64,000 nt of DNA from Marsupella aquatica (lineage: Eukaryota; Marchantiophyta). The stretch covers positions 12,152,001 to 12,216,000 of the forward strand of contig OZ316893.1 of NCBI GenBank assembly GCA_973895155.1, in the 5' to 3' direction. The notes under the pieces were generated by a model. That model saw nothing but the letters and a program-made list of their open reading frames with translations, did not search any database and had not been told where the DNA came from. A program made the translations under genes and the position numbers. Below are positions 47,847 through 58,540 of this stretch, piece by piece (position 1 is the first letter of the stretch; each line of letters opens with the position of its first letter).

Positions 47847-47987
47847 TGTATGTTGTGTGGATCTGCTCAAGGAGCAGCTACTATGTTGATTTGTGATAAG
47901 TGTTCTAGAGGATGACACATGTCATGTTTGACACCACTATTGCAGGTGATTCCTAGTGGATCATGGTTGTGTCCTCAGTGTCGGTGA
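47847..47987 (+). pseudogene. C-terminal PHD finger of the gypsy polyprotein
   Basis: The pattern is C-x2-C (CMLC), C-x2-C (CDKC), H-x2-C (HMSC) and C-x2-C (CPQC), with GSW just before the last pair. This is the Cys4-His-Cys3 arrangement of PHD fingers. The residue before HMSC, normally an aromatic Trp, is a TGA (47913), consistent with TGG to TGA. The frame ends at TGA 47985. PHD fingers often read histone H3 tails. Here it could direct integration or particle tethering to chromatin (inference). Confidence 0.85.
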
Positions 47988-48162
47988 AGCCAACTAGTTA
48001 TCATTTGTGTTCTCTTGGCAGATATGGATTGCAGGTAGGTGATCGATGGGACTCACTTGCACTCGGCCTCCTGATCTTCACACCTAAAAAGGTGTATATC
48101 AACCTTGTAGAACTCATGGCTAGCTAGAGTTAGGGGACCTTACTCCTAGCTAGGGGGGCGAT

Positions 48163-48310
48163 TGTGGGTTTTGGACATGTGTGGACATGAGTTCCACTTG
48201 TATTCCATTCTCTTGTGTTTGTGATGTGGCAGTGTGATTATGTCTGGATGTATGTTGTGTAGCGATGTGTATGCGCACGACAACTAGGGCAGCAACCCTT
48301 CCCCATTGTT
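48163..48310 (+). repeat. Probable truncated 3' LTR of the gypsy element
   Basis: It starts TGTGGG right after a GGGGGG polypurine tract, and runs to a poly-T stretch where the character changes. No matching 5' LTR was found, so the assignment rests on position alone. Confidence 0.45.
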
Positions 48311-49640
48311 TTTTTTTTGCACCCAGAATGCAATGAGTTGGGTCATGGGATTTTTTGCCACTAACTTGTACAGTCCATACACAAAATTGGTCTGCACCAA
48401 TGTTATAGGATGTTGAGTTAACCCATGGGCGGGGTTGCGACCCCGTCTCAAATCAAAACCCCCCTAAGTAGGTTAATTTTCCTAACCAATGTTCTGACCC
48501 ATAGTGACACTCCAATGGTATGGGCATCTCAAAGTTGCCCTTCCCTAAAAAGTTTTTGATCAACTGCTGTGCAAAGTTCCACTCTGCAACCCCACTAAAA
48601 ATGTATACACCATTTTGGTTAAAATGAGTCAGTGTTTTTTTCTTTATGGAACCTAGTCACATACCCCCTATCCCAGAATTTGACAGTACTCATAATAACA
48701 TATTCATCTAATAAAACTATACAAAGAATATTCTTAGAATCTTCAACTTCAATATACCTGGTGACATTTGCCACTTTAGGAAAAAAGAAAACTTTAAAAA
48801 AATAAGTTTGCAAGGACAACAGGGCTGCTGGGAACTATGCTGGTTGGCTATGGAACTGTGTACTACCAACTTCCCCTGAACACAGCCCCCAGGCATTGTG
48901 CTTGAGAATGGATTTTTTTAGGTCTTAAGAAAAAGTATTGTTTTTCAAACACAACGTGATTTTAACACAGTGTCAGGGCATTGTGTTTGAGTTGGACATT
49001 GTGTTTGAGATTTGACCCTGGACTATTCTACATTGAGCACAGATAGTAAAAAATTTAAAAATTATATGACAATGCCATTATTCAAACACAACGTGATATT
49101 TAAACACAATGTCCATTTTCAAACACAACATCACACAAATACAAAAAAAATGAAAATACATGGTCAAAACTTGAATACAACACCTTGGGTCTACTATTCT
49201 AATAGAGCTCCCCATGGCCCACTATTTGAATACAAGGCCATGACCTTGTGTCTGGGAAAATAGTGTCCCAGTAAAATAGTAGGGGTTACCCTGACTGGGT
49301 GCCAAGGAAGGTGCATGGGCTGAGAAGGAGAGGCCCCATCAAGTCTTTTATTTTTGCCTCTCATTATTATCGAGGAGAAAGGCTGAGGACATTCTAGCAG
49401 CTAGAAAAGAAGCAGTGCATCATTTTCACTCGTACAGTACTCAGATCCGTCTTCGCAACATTGATCGGCTAGACGCATAGCGTTCCTTCAGGTTTCTCGC
49501 GTACAATACTCGGATCCTTCTTCGCAACATCAATCGGCAAGGCGCAAATAGCAAGGAGATCCTTTTCCATTCCATGTGAGTCTCTGCGTTTCAGCGATCG
49601 ATCTCGTCAGCCCTTTCTTCTTCCGTTTGGAGTCCGGTGC
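48311..49640. other. Flank between the gypsy element and TOM5
   Basis: No gene seen. It includes CAAACACAA/TTGTGTTTG words in both orientations (48940-49140) that could form hairpins, and an imperfect tandem repeat at about 49435-49555 (TACTCnGATCCnTCTTCGCAAC, then ATnGATCGGCnAGnCGCA), probably in the TOM5 promoter. Confidence 0.45.
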
Positions 49641-49699
49641 AGGGTTTAGGGTTTCGTCTTCGTGTGGGTCTTCGGCCATACCCAACTTCGGCGGTTGAG

Positions 49700-49864
49700 A
49701 TGGCGAAAGGAGCAGGAGTATGGAACAGAGTCAGAGAAACCATCGCCAACGAGGTCCAGGACGAGGAGAGGCTCGCAGCCAACTTGAGACTGGTCCGCTC
49801 GGTGGGTCTCTTCCTTGGCTCGGTTCTGGTGATGCGGAACTTTGGTGAGCTGATGGCTGTTTGA
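49700..49864 (+). CDS. TOM5: TOM5, mitochondrial import receptor subunit
   Basis: A 54-residue single-exon protein, the normal length for plant TOM5. TOM5 is a tail-anchored subunit of the outer-membrane TOM complex that passes preproteins from receptors to the TOM40 pore. The pattern fits: a short charged N-terminal half (VQDEERLAANLRLVR) and one C-terminal membrane helix (SVGLFLGSVLVMRNFGELMA). The plant signature of Arg-Asn/Ser-Tyr/Phe-Gly-Asp/Glu-Leu-Met-Ala at the end is present. The start at 49700 is chosen over the longer frame from 49637 because the extra 21 residues are not family-like. Presence of 3' UTR introns cannot be judged. Confidence 0.82.
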   Translation: MAKGAGVWNRVRETIANEVQDEERLAANLRLVRSVGLFLGSVLVMRNFGELMAV

Positions 49865-50830
49865 ATGCAACCATCTCAACGCACAGCAGAGCGGAGCGGA
49901 GCCGAGCAGAGCAGATATCTGCATTGAGAATCGAAGACTATGATGACGTTTTCGTCCCCCGCAGTGGGAGACTGTGTTTACGGCTTGGGACGTTTCTGTC
50001 ATGCAAATTCATAGAGCATCTTTGGGTCTGATGATATGACAGTTTCATCGCTTGCAGTCAGGGTTTGTTCTCAAGACCGTGTTTACAGTTTGGGATGTCT
50101 ACGGCCTGCAATTTATATGCTGGACTACGAAATTAAGATTGGGTATTTCAGATGACAAGATTTTGCTCAATGTCTGGAACTGTGGATACCCTCATTGGTG
50201 TGCAGGCACCGTGGGACTTTCCAAATTTGATGTAGTAAAAAGGGCAAGAAATAAACTTATTGTGTTGTTTTCTGTGGCCACTCATTTTGTATGAAATGCA
50301 ATGTCGAAGTTATAATGGTCTCTCGTACGAAAATTGCTGCCGGCATATTCGCTTCTCCTCTAAGAAGGGAGTAAGTAGGTATTCTATAAATGGTCTAGTG
50401 CGAAATACTAACCTACTGATCTACAAGACCTGTTGCACTTTGATTTCGGACAGTTGACTCTGGAACGTGTTTGTGCATTGTTCATTCCTTTGCTACAATC
50501 CTTCCATGCATCCATACATTATTTGTTCATCGTCCACTCTGGACAAGTTCACATCTTCCGTTTTGTTACGATAGATATCGTCTTCTTTTCTTCGTCCTTG
50601 TGTTCATTTATGCTTCATTGGCCATCCATTTAGGGCCACTTACATGGTGGGTTCGAAGGAGCTAGACATGTCAGTTGTGAATGACCCTTAGTTCACACTG
50701 CTAGATTGCGTTCCGGGTTGTACTTATGTCACCCTGTCTGTGAGTTGCATTTATGCGTCAAAGATGCACATTTTGAGTGTGGTGAAACTTTGGTCATGCG
50801 AAAGTTCCTGTAACAGGTTTCTGCACGTTA
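49865..50830. other. 3' flank of TOM5
   Basis: Likely 3' UTR and intergenic DNA. A short (AGCAGAGCGG)-like array lies at about 49885-49915. No gene supported. Confidence 0.4.
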
Positions 50831-50836
50831 GGGGCA

Positions 50837-51465
50837 CTTTACAAGACGTCGGGGGCCGTTCGCTTCCTTTTCTACCAAAGCTGAGCCAGCAGCAGTTTCA
50901 CATGCTAAAAACAGTATACCGGGGCTAATAGAGAATTTAGAAGACTTTTATTGCCCCCGACGTCTTGTAAAGGGAACTCTGGCCAGTGTAGCTAGAATCA
51001 TTGACTAGAAGATAAACTTGGGACCCGCTCCACCTGAATCTTTGGCTAATGCTGGCTAATCTTTGGCTAATGCTGGTTCCTGTGGGTCCGCATTTATTGA
51101 AAACTGCCCATAATAGGAATGGACCAAGCGGCCGGATGAAGGGACCTCCAACCGAGGTGGTCTAAAATTCTGGACAAAAAAGAGCTCCACGTCGGCAAAA
51201 GTTGGGCTGCCCATAATAGGAATGGACCAAGCGGCCGGATGAAGGGACCTCCAACCGAGGTGGTCTAAAATTCTGGACAAAAAAGAGCTCCACGTCGGCA
51301 AAAGTTGGGCCCCACTGAAGTCCATGTAGGATCGGCAGAATCAATGAGCAAAACTGCCCCTGACGTTTTCTAAAGTGAACTCCAGCACTATCTCCCCAAT
51401 GGATGGCCCGGATTGGATCTTGGATGTCAGAAAAGTGAAGGAACTGCCCCCGACTTCTTGTAAAG
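50837..51465. repeat. Foldback family: CTTTACAAGACGTCGGGGGC repeats
   Basis: The 20-mer CTTTACAAGACGTCGGGGGC at 50837-50856 is exactly inverted at 50953-50972. Two more diverged copies in that second orientation lie at 51356-51375 and 51446-51465. Pairs of these ends look like termini of small non-autonomous elements or a foldback cluster. Confidence 0.8.
51104..51309 (+). repeat. Perfect 103-bp tandem duplication
   Basis: 51104-51206 is repeated without change at 51207-51309 (starts CTGCCCATAATAGGAATGG, ends GCAAAAGTTGGG). It lies between the foldback ends above. Recent by identity. Confidence 0.92.
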
Positions 51466-51469
51466 CCAC

Positions 51470-52729
51470 CCTTAATTCACATTCACGTGTTATTGAAACG
51501 AGATGCACTTTGACAATGACGACCGTTCTTGTTTTGGAACGCTGATGCCCGTTTATGCGATATATATTGCAGTTTTGGCACATACCCAAAGTACTGGCTT
51601 CGCATGGCGATGTAACTGGTGCACTGTCTTAGATAGAGATACTCATTTAGTGACTAGACTAGATCCACTTTCTACAGTAGGATCCTTGACGGTCGGAAAA
51701 TTCAGGATACTCTCTTTGGTACTCGTTTATAGCTTCTAGAGAAATTCCTCTGCGGAACTGTCGGGCTATTTTGGTTGCTTGGGTTTTTACTTGGTATTTC
51801 CTCCCCGTGGTTTGGGACTCCGGGGAGACTCTCGGGCGCTTTGGCTTGTTTGCGTTTCCTCAGTTCTCCCCTTTATTGCGTTTCCGGCCTTAGCGATCCT
51901 GTCTCCACTTAGGAGCTTTTTGTACTGTGGCAACATGATATAACATGATTTGTATCGAAATATTATAAATCATGTTACACTGTATTGTCACTCTGAAATG
52001 AGCACCAGGTAGTTACCGATGCTTGTATTCTAAAGAAAGGTACTCAGCCCTAGTGGTGGCTGAATACTCACTTCAGGTTTTACCGGCAGCAAGTAATGAC
52101 GATTTTTTCATTCTCTCAATCGAATGATGAGAAAATGTTGTTACTGCTACAGCTTCTCACCTCTTTGCAGAAATTCTAGTCGACGCTTTGATTTATCATG
52201 GTATGGGATTGGACAAGCTACCAGGATGTTATATAATGTTAGTGTGTAAGGAAATGCAGAATGGGTGGAAAGGGTTTGGACTCTCATATGAGTCTGATCT
52301 GAACTGCATTGAATTAATCACACTACTGTAGGTATCCGGAAGATGCACGGAAGTTGAAAGCTTGTCTACTGCATTCTGTGGGTGAAGAGTTTGATTATGT
52401 ATATTCCGGCGTGAAGAACTCACGAAATTTACGCAAAAGTTTAGATTCAGTAATGTACAGTACAAATTCCCTCGTGTGGTAACAACTTTCTAGAGGCGAA
52501 CCGATCTTTCTCAACATGTTACTCGTGATCATTACTTCCGCTTTTGAAGCCACGTTCAGCATTAGTATGATCAGTCTTGTGTAAGGAAAATTGGTGTGCT
52601 TTTTGTTATCGGCCACCTGCTTTGTGACGAGAAGTACAGAAAATTGAAGTTCTGCCTATTTTTCTACAACTCTAACCGCAGTATCACTCCTAGATGCATA
52701 TATCCATCCGAAAGACGAAAATTTCTGCT
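51470..52729. other. Gene-free stretch
   Basis: Nothing recognised as coding on either strand. It forms the 3' flank of the minus-strand gene to the right; its 3' UTR may extend into it. Confidence 0.35.
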
Positions 52730-55218
52730 CTAATCGGTTTTTGGCTTTCCATCCACATCTACAAACCCAGCAAAGTTCCCTGAGTCCTTTCTATCCTCCA
52801 TTGCTGAAGCTGAAGATTCTCCTGGGATTTTGTTGACTAATCTCGATTGCTGCTGATCATTGGCCTCAACTACTTGCTGCGCTTTCTCCACTAAAGTATT
52901 AATCTGGTCAGCCAAGACTTGTGCTTCAGTCTCTTGTGTAAAATCGTCTTCGCTTTTGATTTGAAGATCCTGCACGACAACAAACAGCAAGCTCGTCAAC
53001 AGCTGAATGCTGTGCGACAAACAGATCTATCCGGAGAGCAAGTTGCTTACAAGAATAACGGTGCTTATTCTAAATTATTGTGGAGGCCCTCGATTGACGT
53101 TGTCCGATTTCTAACCTCTGTGTGTGACTATATTAAACAGTTGCCCTACATATTATTGTGAATTTGACCAGCTAGGTGCGAGAGTTGTCTTCAAAGACCT
53201 GCCCATGACGCCAATAATACTCCATCATTGAAACTCTGCCCATAATAGTATTCAAAGTATCCTGGAGAGGTTGTGGGATAGAATCGGATTAGATACGGGA
53301 AGCTGGACCACGCGTGAGCCACAGGGTGCAGAGAATCATAGAAACATCTGAATGGAAGAGCATAATACGAATACTGACCCTTTTTCCAGACCTCCAGAAA
53401 GCAGCATACCAACTATCACGAAAAAACATACCTTTGTGAAAATGTCGAAAGCTCCCTTTGAGTCGACTTTTTGCATGACATCTACAGCTTGATCCTACAC
53501 ACGTTTATAAGATAGTATAATTTAATATAGATAAATTATAACACGACCTTTGCTGCACTCGAAGAAAAAATTAATTCCCAAGACTCCCTCTCAAAATCTC
53601 AAATCCCAATCAGCTGACTACTATGATCATTAATTTAAACAGGATCTGGTATTACAAGGACTGCTGAAGTTGTTTAGTACACATTAATCCCGCTGGTCAA
53701 AAGATTGCTTAAACCACCTTCAGAGCAAACGAAGTACAACGGAAAAATCCAATTCACCAGTTACATATTCTCTTAAAATCTCAACTCCCAATCAGCCATA
53801 TATCATGGTTATTCAAGATAAAGGGAAACTGGTGTAATATGGGGACTGTTGAATTGATTTACTGAACAATTATCTCACTGGTCAGAAGATTGTTCAAACC
53901 ATCTTCAGAGTAAACAGTACAGTCACACAATCCAATTTACCAGCTTAAAAATATATATCGTTTAAGCTAGAAGACGGTAAATAAAAACCAGTGAAAGCTT
54001 TCGGGTGAGAAGTAAGACGATGACGAATAGAACACCTCAATCAGCCTTAGATTCTACAAAGGATCATCTGTGTGAGATGACATCAACTTGTCTCATCCTT
54101 GAGCAGTAGAATAGGGACATTGACAAGACCGCCAGCAAAATGATCTGAGAGGATGAACCCAAGCTGAAACGGGATGAACTGAATAAAAGAACGAACAGTG
54201 CTAAAGTAGAGATCTAGATACACTGCATGACCATCATAAATATCTCAAATGCCTCCCAACCTCTCGCCATTGCTTCGCACGTAGATGCATCCAGGAAACG
54301 GTCGTTGTCGAGTGTCTTCCTCATTAACTAAATTATTAAAGTGCTCATTTCAAGCATCTAATCTTACTTGCGTTTGTTGCAAATTGACGACTTACTAGTC
54401 AAAGAGAACTCCACATTCTTCAGACTGGCAATACAACTTGCAGAGGTACTTCCTTGCACAGAGAGACCTAACTCTTCACACATTATGAACATCACCACAG
54501 TAGTTGACCTAACAACCTCTTTGCAGATAACGTGAGGACCGAAAAAGCTTTCTACCCTCAAGCTTAACGCCCTCACGAGCTCGTGCTCTCCCCCACAGAG
54601 AAACCAGCAAGGCCATCAAATGCAAATAAATGGCTCCAACACGTGGGAACGAGTCGAGTTGAATAGAAAGCATACCTTCGCATCATGGATTTGCTCAGCG
54701 TCCAGTGTAAGAGGCTCGGTATTTATTGAAGAATGCCTTGACCCTGGAAAGCCTGTCATCTCTGTGTGGTAGGATGCTTCTGAGAAGTCAAAGCTAGGAA
54801 ATGAGGAACGAAGATGTTTTTGATGCTGATGAAGGGCCTCCTCGTTGCCCTCAGGAGTAGGAGTAAGTTGCTGGTCCCTGGGTACTCCCGGGTCTGAGGT
54901 AGGCTCCTGTTCTAAAGCTATCTGCTGTCCGAATTCTGTTTGCAATTTGGGAGTAATCTGACGGTCGGGGCCTGTATCCTGCTCTTGAACTAATTGCTGG
55001 TCCATTATTTTTCTACTCATGTGATTCCAGGTAGGGCCTACACAAACAGAGAGCAGTGGGTTAGAAAACTGAAGCAAGAGAATCTTCCTTGAGATCAAAG
55101 CCAACCCATAATTTAGTCTCTGCAAACTGAAATCATTTCTAAGACCTGACTCAAGGACCAATCTGCGCTTTCTACCAGCAATGTTGGCCATGTTGGCCGT
55201 TGTCACATCGAGTGACAT
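52730..55218 (-). CDS. Unrecognised multi-exon gene, minus strand (partial model)
   Basis: Three exons are supported by clean splice sites and common phase. The last exon, 52969-52730, opens DLQIKSEDDFTQETEAQVLA and ends GFVDVDGKPKTD then TAG. The middle exon, 53494-53432, encodes DQAVDVMQKVDSKGAFDIFT plus Lys. An upstream exon ends at 54676 with LTLDAEQIHDAK and has a Gln/Glu/Pro-rich N-terminal part (DQQLVQEQDTGPDRQITP). The three join in frame. The last exon is predicted coiled coil (LADQINTLVEKAQQVVEAND). The start is unknown: the frame is open to 55218, but an acceptor at 55037 suggests an earlier exon. No family is recognised; it could be a plant-specific coiled-coil protein. Additional exons between 53500 and 54670 cannot be excluded. 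Confidence 0.5.
53580..53950. repeat. Diverged tandem duplication of about 185 bp in an intron
   Basis: TCTCAAAATCTCAAaTCCCAATCAGC, the CACTGGTCAnAAGATTG word and CCAnCTTCAGAGnAAAC occur twice in the same order, at about 53582 and 53770. Intronic in the unknown minus-strand gene. Confidence 0.7.
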
Positions 55219-55219
55219 G

Positions 55220-57900
55220 GAGCGACTACCCGTCCTATTCTCGTATTTCTCACTCTGAAATGATGTGACTTGACAGCAAATGGTAGTCTGCCCAAAGTTA
55301 GTTAGACCATCGTTGATACCCTTTCAACAGCAGGAGCCTGTGTGATGTACACAGCTCGGATTGAAGTGACTGTATCAGCACATTGATGACAAGATTGATT
55401 TCTCTCTTCTCATCTACCTCAAACCATCAAATACTTCAGGTTGAATGCATCTGTCAACAGGAGCCACGAATGAATCACGAGGAGCATTGACTGAACAAGT
55501 CATATCCCCCTCTCATCCACCATGGAATAGTCCTTCATACTTTCTACCTCTACGCTAAGCACTGGCAAGACGAATCGTCCATTATTCATTTCTCCTAGGG
55601 ATTTGAGAACTTTTACGAGATAATCCCTCTTTTCCCACGACCTCTTGCCCTCTCCCTTTGAATCTGCGAGAACTTTTACGTAGCAATGAGTTGTGACTAT
55701 ACAACCTTCTACACACAATCCTGACGATTTGTAAGACAGGAAGGACTAGGTCGCAATTTCCCTCAGTAGCATCCGCGCAAGAAGAGAAAAAACACGAACA
55801 CCCTGTCATCACAGATTCAGGTGTTTCTCAACGACAAAATACTTTTTCTATTTCAGTGGATCGAATCAGTCTCGGAACAGCTGACCGGCAGGAAGATGGA
55901 CAAGTTTTGGCTCCCTATTCCACTTTTCGAAACACTCCTCACATCTTTGGAATATAGCACTGTCGCACGAGAATAGCAGGAAGATTTCAAAATCTCGAAA
56001 CGACGTTTATCCCAAAGAGCCTTCAAATCACACAATCAACTCATCGGCCACATTATACGCTCATCAAGCTATATTTCAACTCAAGCCGTCCCACGAACGA
56101 AAACTCTCATTGCTTCTTTTCTTTCCAGAAATCGACGATGTTCCCCAAACCTCTTGAAAACGATTCCACTACAAATATATCTGGCGGAGTACGGGTTCAT
56201 AAAAAAATATTAAAAAAGCCCGATCAGTGACGGATTAGTTTTTGCGCTTATCCCATCTGTCTTTAAAACCGTATCGACTGATGTTGATCTACTTTTTCGC
56301 AGTGAATCACCGCAGCAGCAATTATCCTCTCATTTAACAGCGCGTGACAACCGTAGGCCCTCTTAAGGATAACATGCCGCCCACTCCGTCTGTCTAACAG
56401 CACTGCTGCCATATATCGAAGGAACGAATAGACTACCGAAGTAATCCATCTGCTTCTCTCAACTGAAACTGAAACCAATCCTAAAAGCTTGAGTACTTGT
56501 TAACCATCCCCAAATATAATGAGTAAAAGTTGATCACTGCGCCAACTACATTCTCGCAGTAGGCTTTTAGGGTGAAATTCGCGACCAAACTGTTAGCTCT
56601 CTAGGAAATCACAGAGAACCTCTTTCTTTCGAACTATCTTTCAAAATCTCAGGGCATCTCTCTCTTCAATCACGCCGACCAAACTGTTACCTCTCTAGGA
56701 AGTCACTGCGAACCTCTTTCTTTCAAACCTATCTTTCAAAATCTCAGGGCATCTCTCTCTTCAGTCACGCAAGAGGGAGAAGAAATCAGATCCCCATATC
56801 TGACCTCTGATTGAACATCCAGCGCACCCCAAATGCGCTGCTCTTCTACCCATTGACGACAGCCGACTATGCAAATCAATTGCTCGATCGGTAACGTACT
56901 AGGAAAGGAAAACGACGCAGCTAACCCTCTGTTCCCCTTTCCCGAGTATGCTTGCAGCAGAAAGAAAAACTTCACGAACCACCCTAGGGATCATCATGGT
57001 AGTAAGGAAGTTGAGTCTCGAGAAAAGTAACCCTTCATGCATCATCAACGCATCCGTGGAGCATCCGTTGGTAACGTCACCAAATATCCATTTCCGAAGT
57101 TTCTTGCAGACAACACATTTCAGAGACCACTCCATCCTCGAGAAAAAAATGAATGCGTCTTCCATATGATCCGTCCGAGACTCTCGTCTACAATCCTAAT
57201 TCACACTTGGACAGCACCCGTAACTCACACATCAAGATCCAACCACAAGCTGGGGAGCACATCCACTGGATGACAAACCAACTGATCGAGAAAAATCGGC
57301 GTGCACAACTCACCCTTTTCTCCGGTTCTTCTCTAGATCAAATCCTTCCTATCTTTCGTTCCTTCGTTCCTTCGTTCCTCCCTCCGTTCCTTTCCTTCGT
57401 CACTGTCTGATGTGTCACAGAAGCTGTTTGTCTTCTTGAAAGAGAAATTCCAATAGAATCCAGCAGAGCGAACCGTACAGATTGATCGTTCAGTACAGAA
57501 GTCCGATTCTCGAGCGTCCTTTCAATTCAGCCTTCTCTTCCGCATAACCAGCAGTAGCAGAAGCGGTCTACGTCGTCGTGTTCGTGGTCGTGGTCTGGGT
57601 CTGGAGGTATCACTATGACTTCTCTACCATCACCCTAAACTACTCATCATCAAGCAAAAGCAGAGCTCTTCCTCGCTCCTCCTCTTCCGTCACGTTCTCA
57701 AAATAAGCAATTCACAAACGAACAGCAGCAGCATCCACAATGCGCGAGAGAAAAACCCAGTTTGGATTCTGTAATCTAGATCTCCGAGACTCCTATATAC
57801 TCTACAGTGTACACGTTAGCGCTTCGAAATCGATCGAAAACTCGATCGTTCCATTCTCCGAATTGGCTGTAGACGAAAGGACTCTCGTCACCGACGGAGC
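55220..57900. other. Upstream flank of the minus-strand gene
   Basis: No supported gene. It may hold 5' exons or the promoter of the unknown gene. Contains a 94-bp tandem duplication (56582-56769) and a (TTCGTTCC)n-like run at 57353-57400. Confidence 0.4.
56582..56769 (+). repeat. Tandem duplication, 94-bp unit
   Basis: CGACCAAACTGTTAnCTCTC, then AACCTCTTTCTTTC and AAAATCTCAGGGCATCTCTC occur at 56582 and again at 56676, with only a few differences. Confidence 0.88.
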
Positions 57901-58274
57901 CAAGTGTCACTGACCAGATCTGCAGGTGCCACGCAACCCCACCAGGATTTCTTTCTGGCCTGCGATTGGACGGAGGGAAGGTGTCACTCGACCCCGATTG
58001 GGTCCGATCAAGGGGTCGATGGTGACTCATCGCTGGCAGGCTCTGCCTGGGTCGCGGGCAGTGGTGGACCAGGGCGTGTCGGATGTGCAGGCGTGTCTTG
58101 GCAAAAGGACTGACAGATTTGGCCCAACTTTTAATAAACTTTTTGTTTTTCGTGAACCAGGGTTAAGACTTAAGAATTTGGCAGAACCCATATGAGTCGG
58201 CAACCTGGTGAGAGTGAATGGGCGGGCAACACCTGCCCTCCAGCCTGATGGCAAACAGGCCTTTGCTTATTAGT

Positions 58275-58540
58275 AGAGCAATTCCCACCAGCGTATTTTT
58301 TAAGGTATTTTTTAACGTTTTTTATTTTAAGGGGGTGCTACTAATGTGAGGGAAGAGATGTTAGGAATATTCATTGTCAATTTTTCCTGGATTACATCCT
58401 GACAATCTGATATCCTTAGATTTATGAATGACCCTTAGATTCTGGCAAGTGGAAAATGGCACACAAAAAATGTAGCGAAACAAGTGACTAACACTTTTGG
58501 GGGAGGTGGAATTTGGCTGAAATTTGCACCTGAAAATTAC
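58275..58540 (+). repeat. MITE-like element, copy 3 of 3
   Basis: Left end CAGCGTATTTTTTAAGG is mirrored by AAAATTACGCTG at the right end, a terminal inverted repeat of about 11 bp. The interior resembles the copies at 26660-26915 and 38640-38838. Confidence 0.55.

Larger units (their letters stand above)
41006..48310 (+). mobile_element. Ty3/gypsy retrotransposon encoding a C5-DNA methyltransferase and a PHD finger
   Basis: Domains in order are gag with two CCHC knuckles (41006-43020), aspartic protease (about 43000-43350), linker, C5 cytosine methyltransferase (about 43700-44660), reverse transcriptase (about 44990-45860), RNase H (to about 46350), integrase (about 46700-47830), PHD finger (47847-47984) and stop at 47985. 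RT-RNaseH-IN order is Ty3/gypsy. A polypurine tract (TAGGGGGGCG) near 48151 is followed by TGTGGG at 48163, the probable 3' LTR start, which seems truncated near 48310. The 5' LTR is not recognised. The copy is dead: about six frameshifts and at least fifteen in-frame stops. Stops placed are TAG at 41162, 41219, 41919, 41985, 44514, 45590, 45872, 45977, 46819 and 46885, and TGA at 43351, 43585, 43840, 46792 and 47913. Confidence 0.93.

Noticed and set aside
57776-58030. 84-codon minus-strand frame as first exon of the unknown gene
   Set aside because: No splice donor linkage or compositional match to the downstream exons could be shown.
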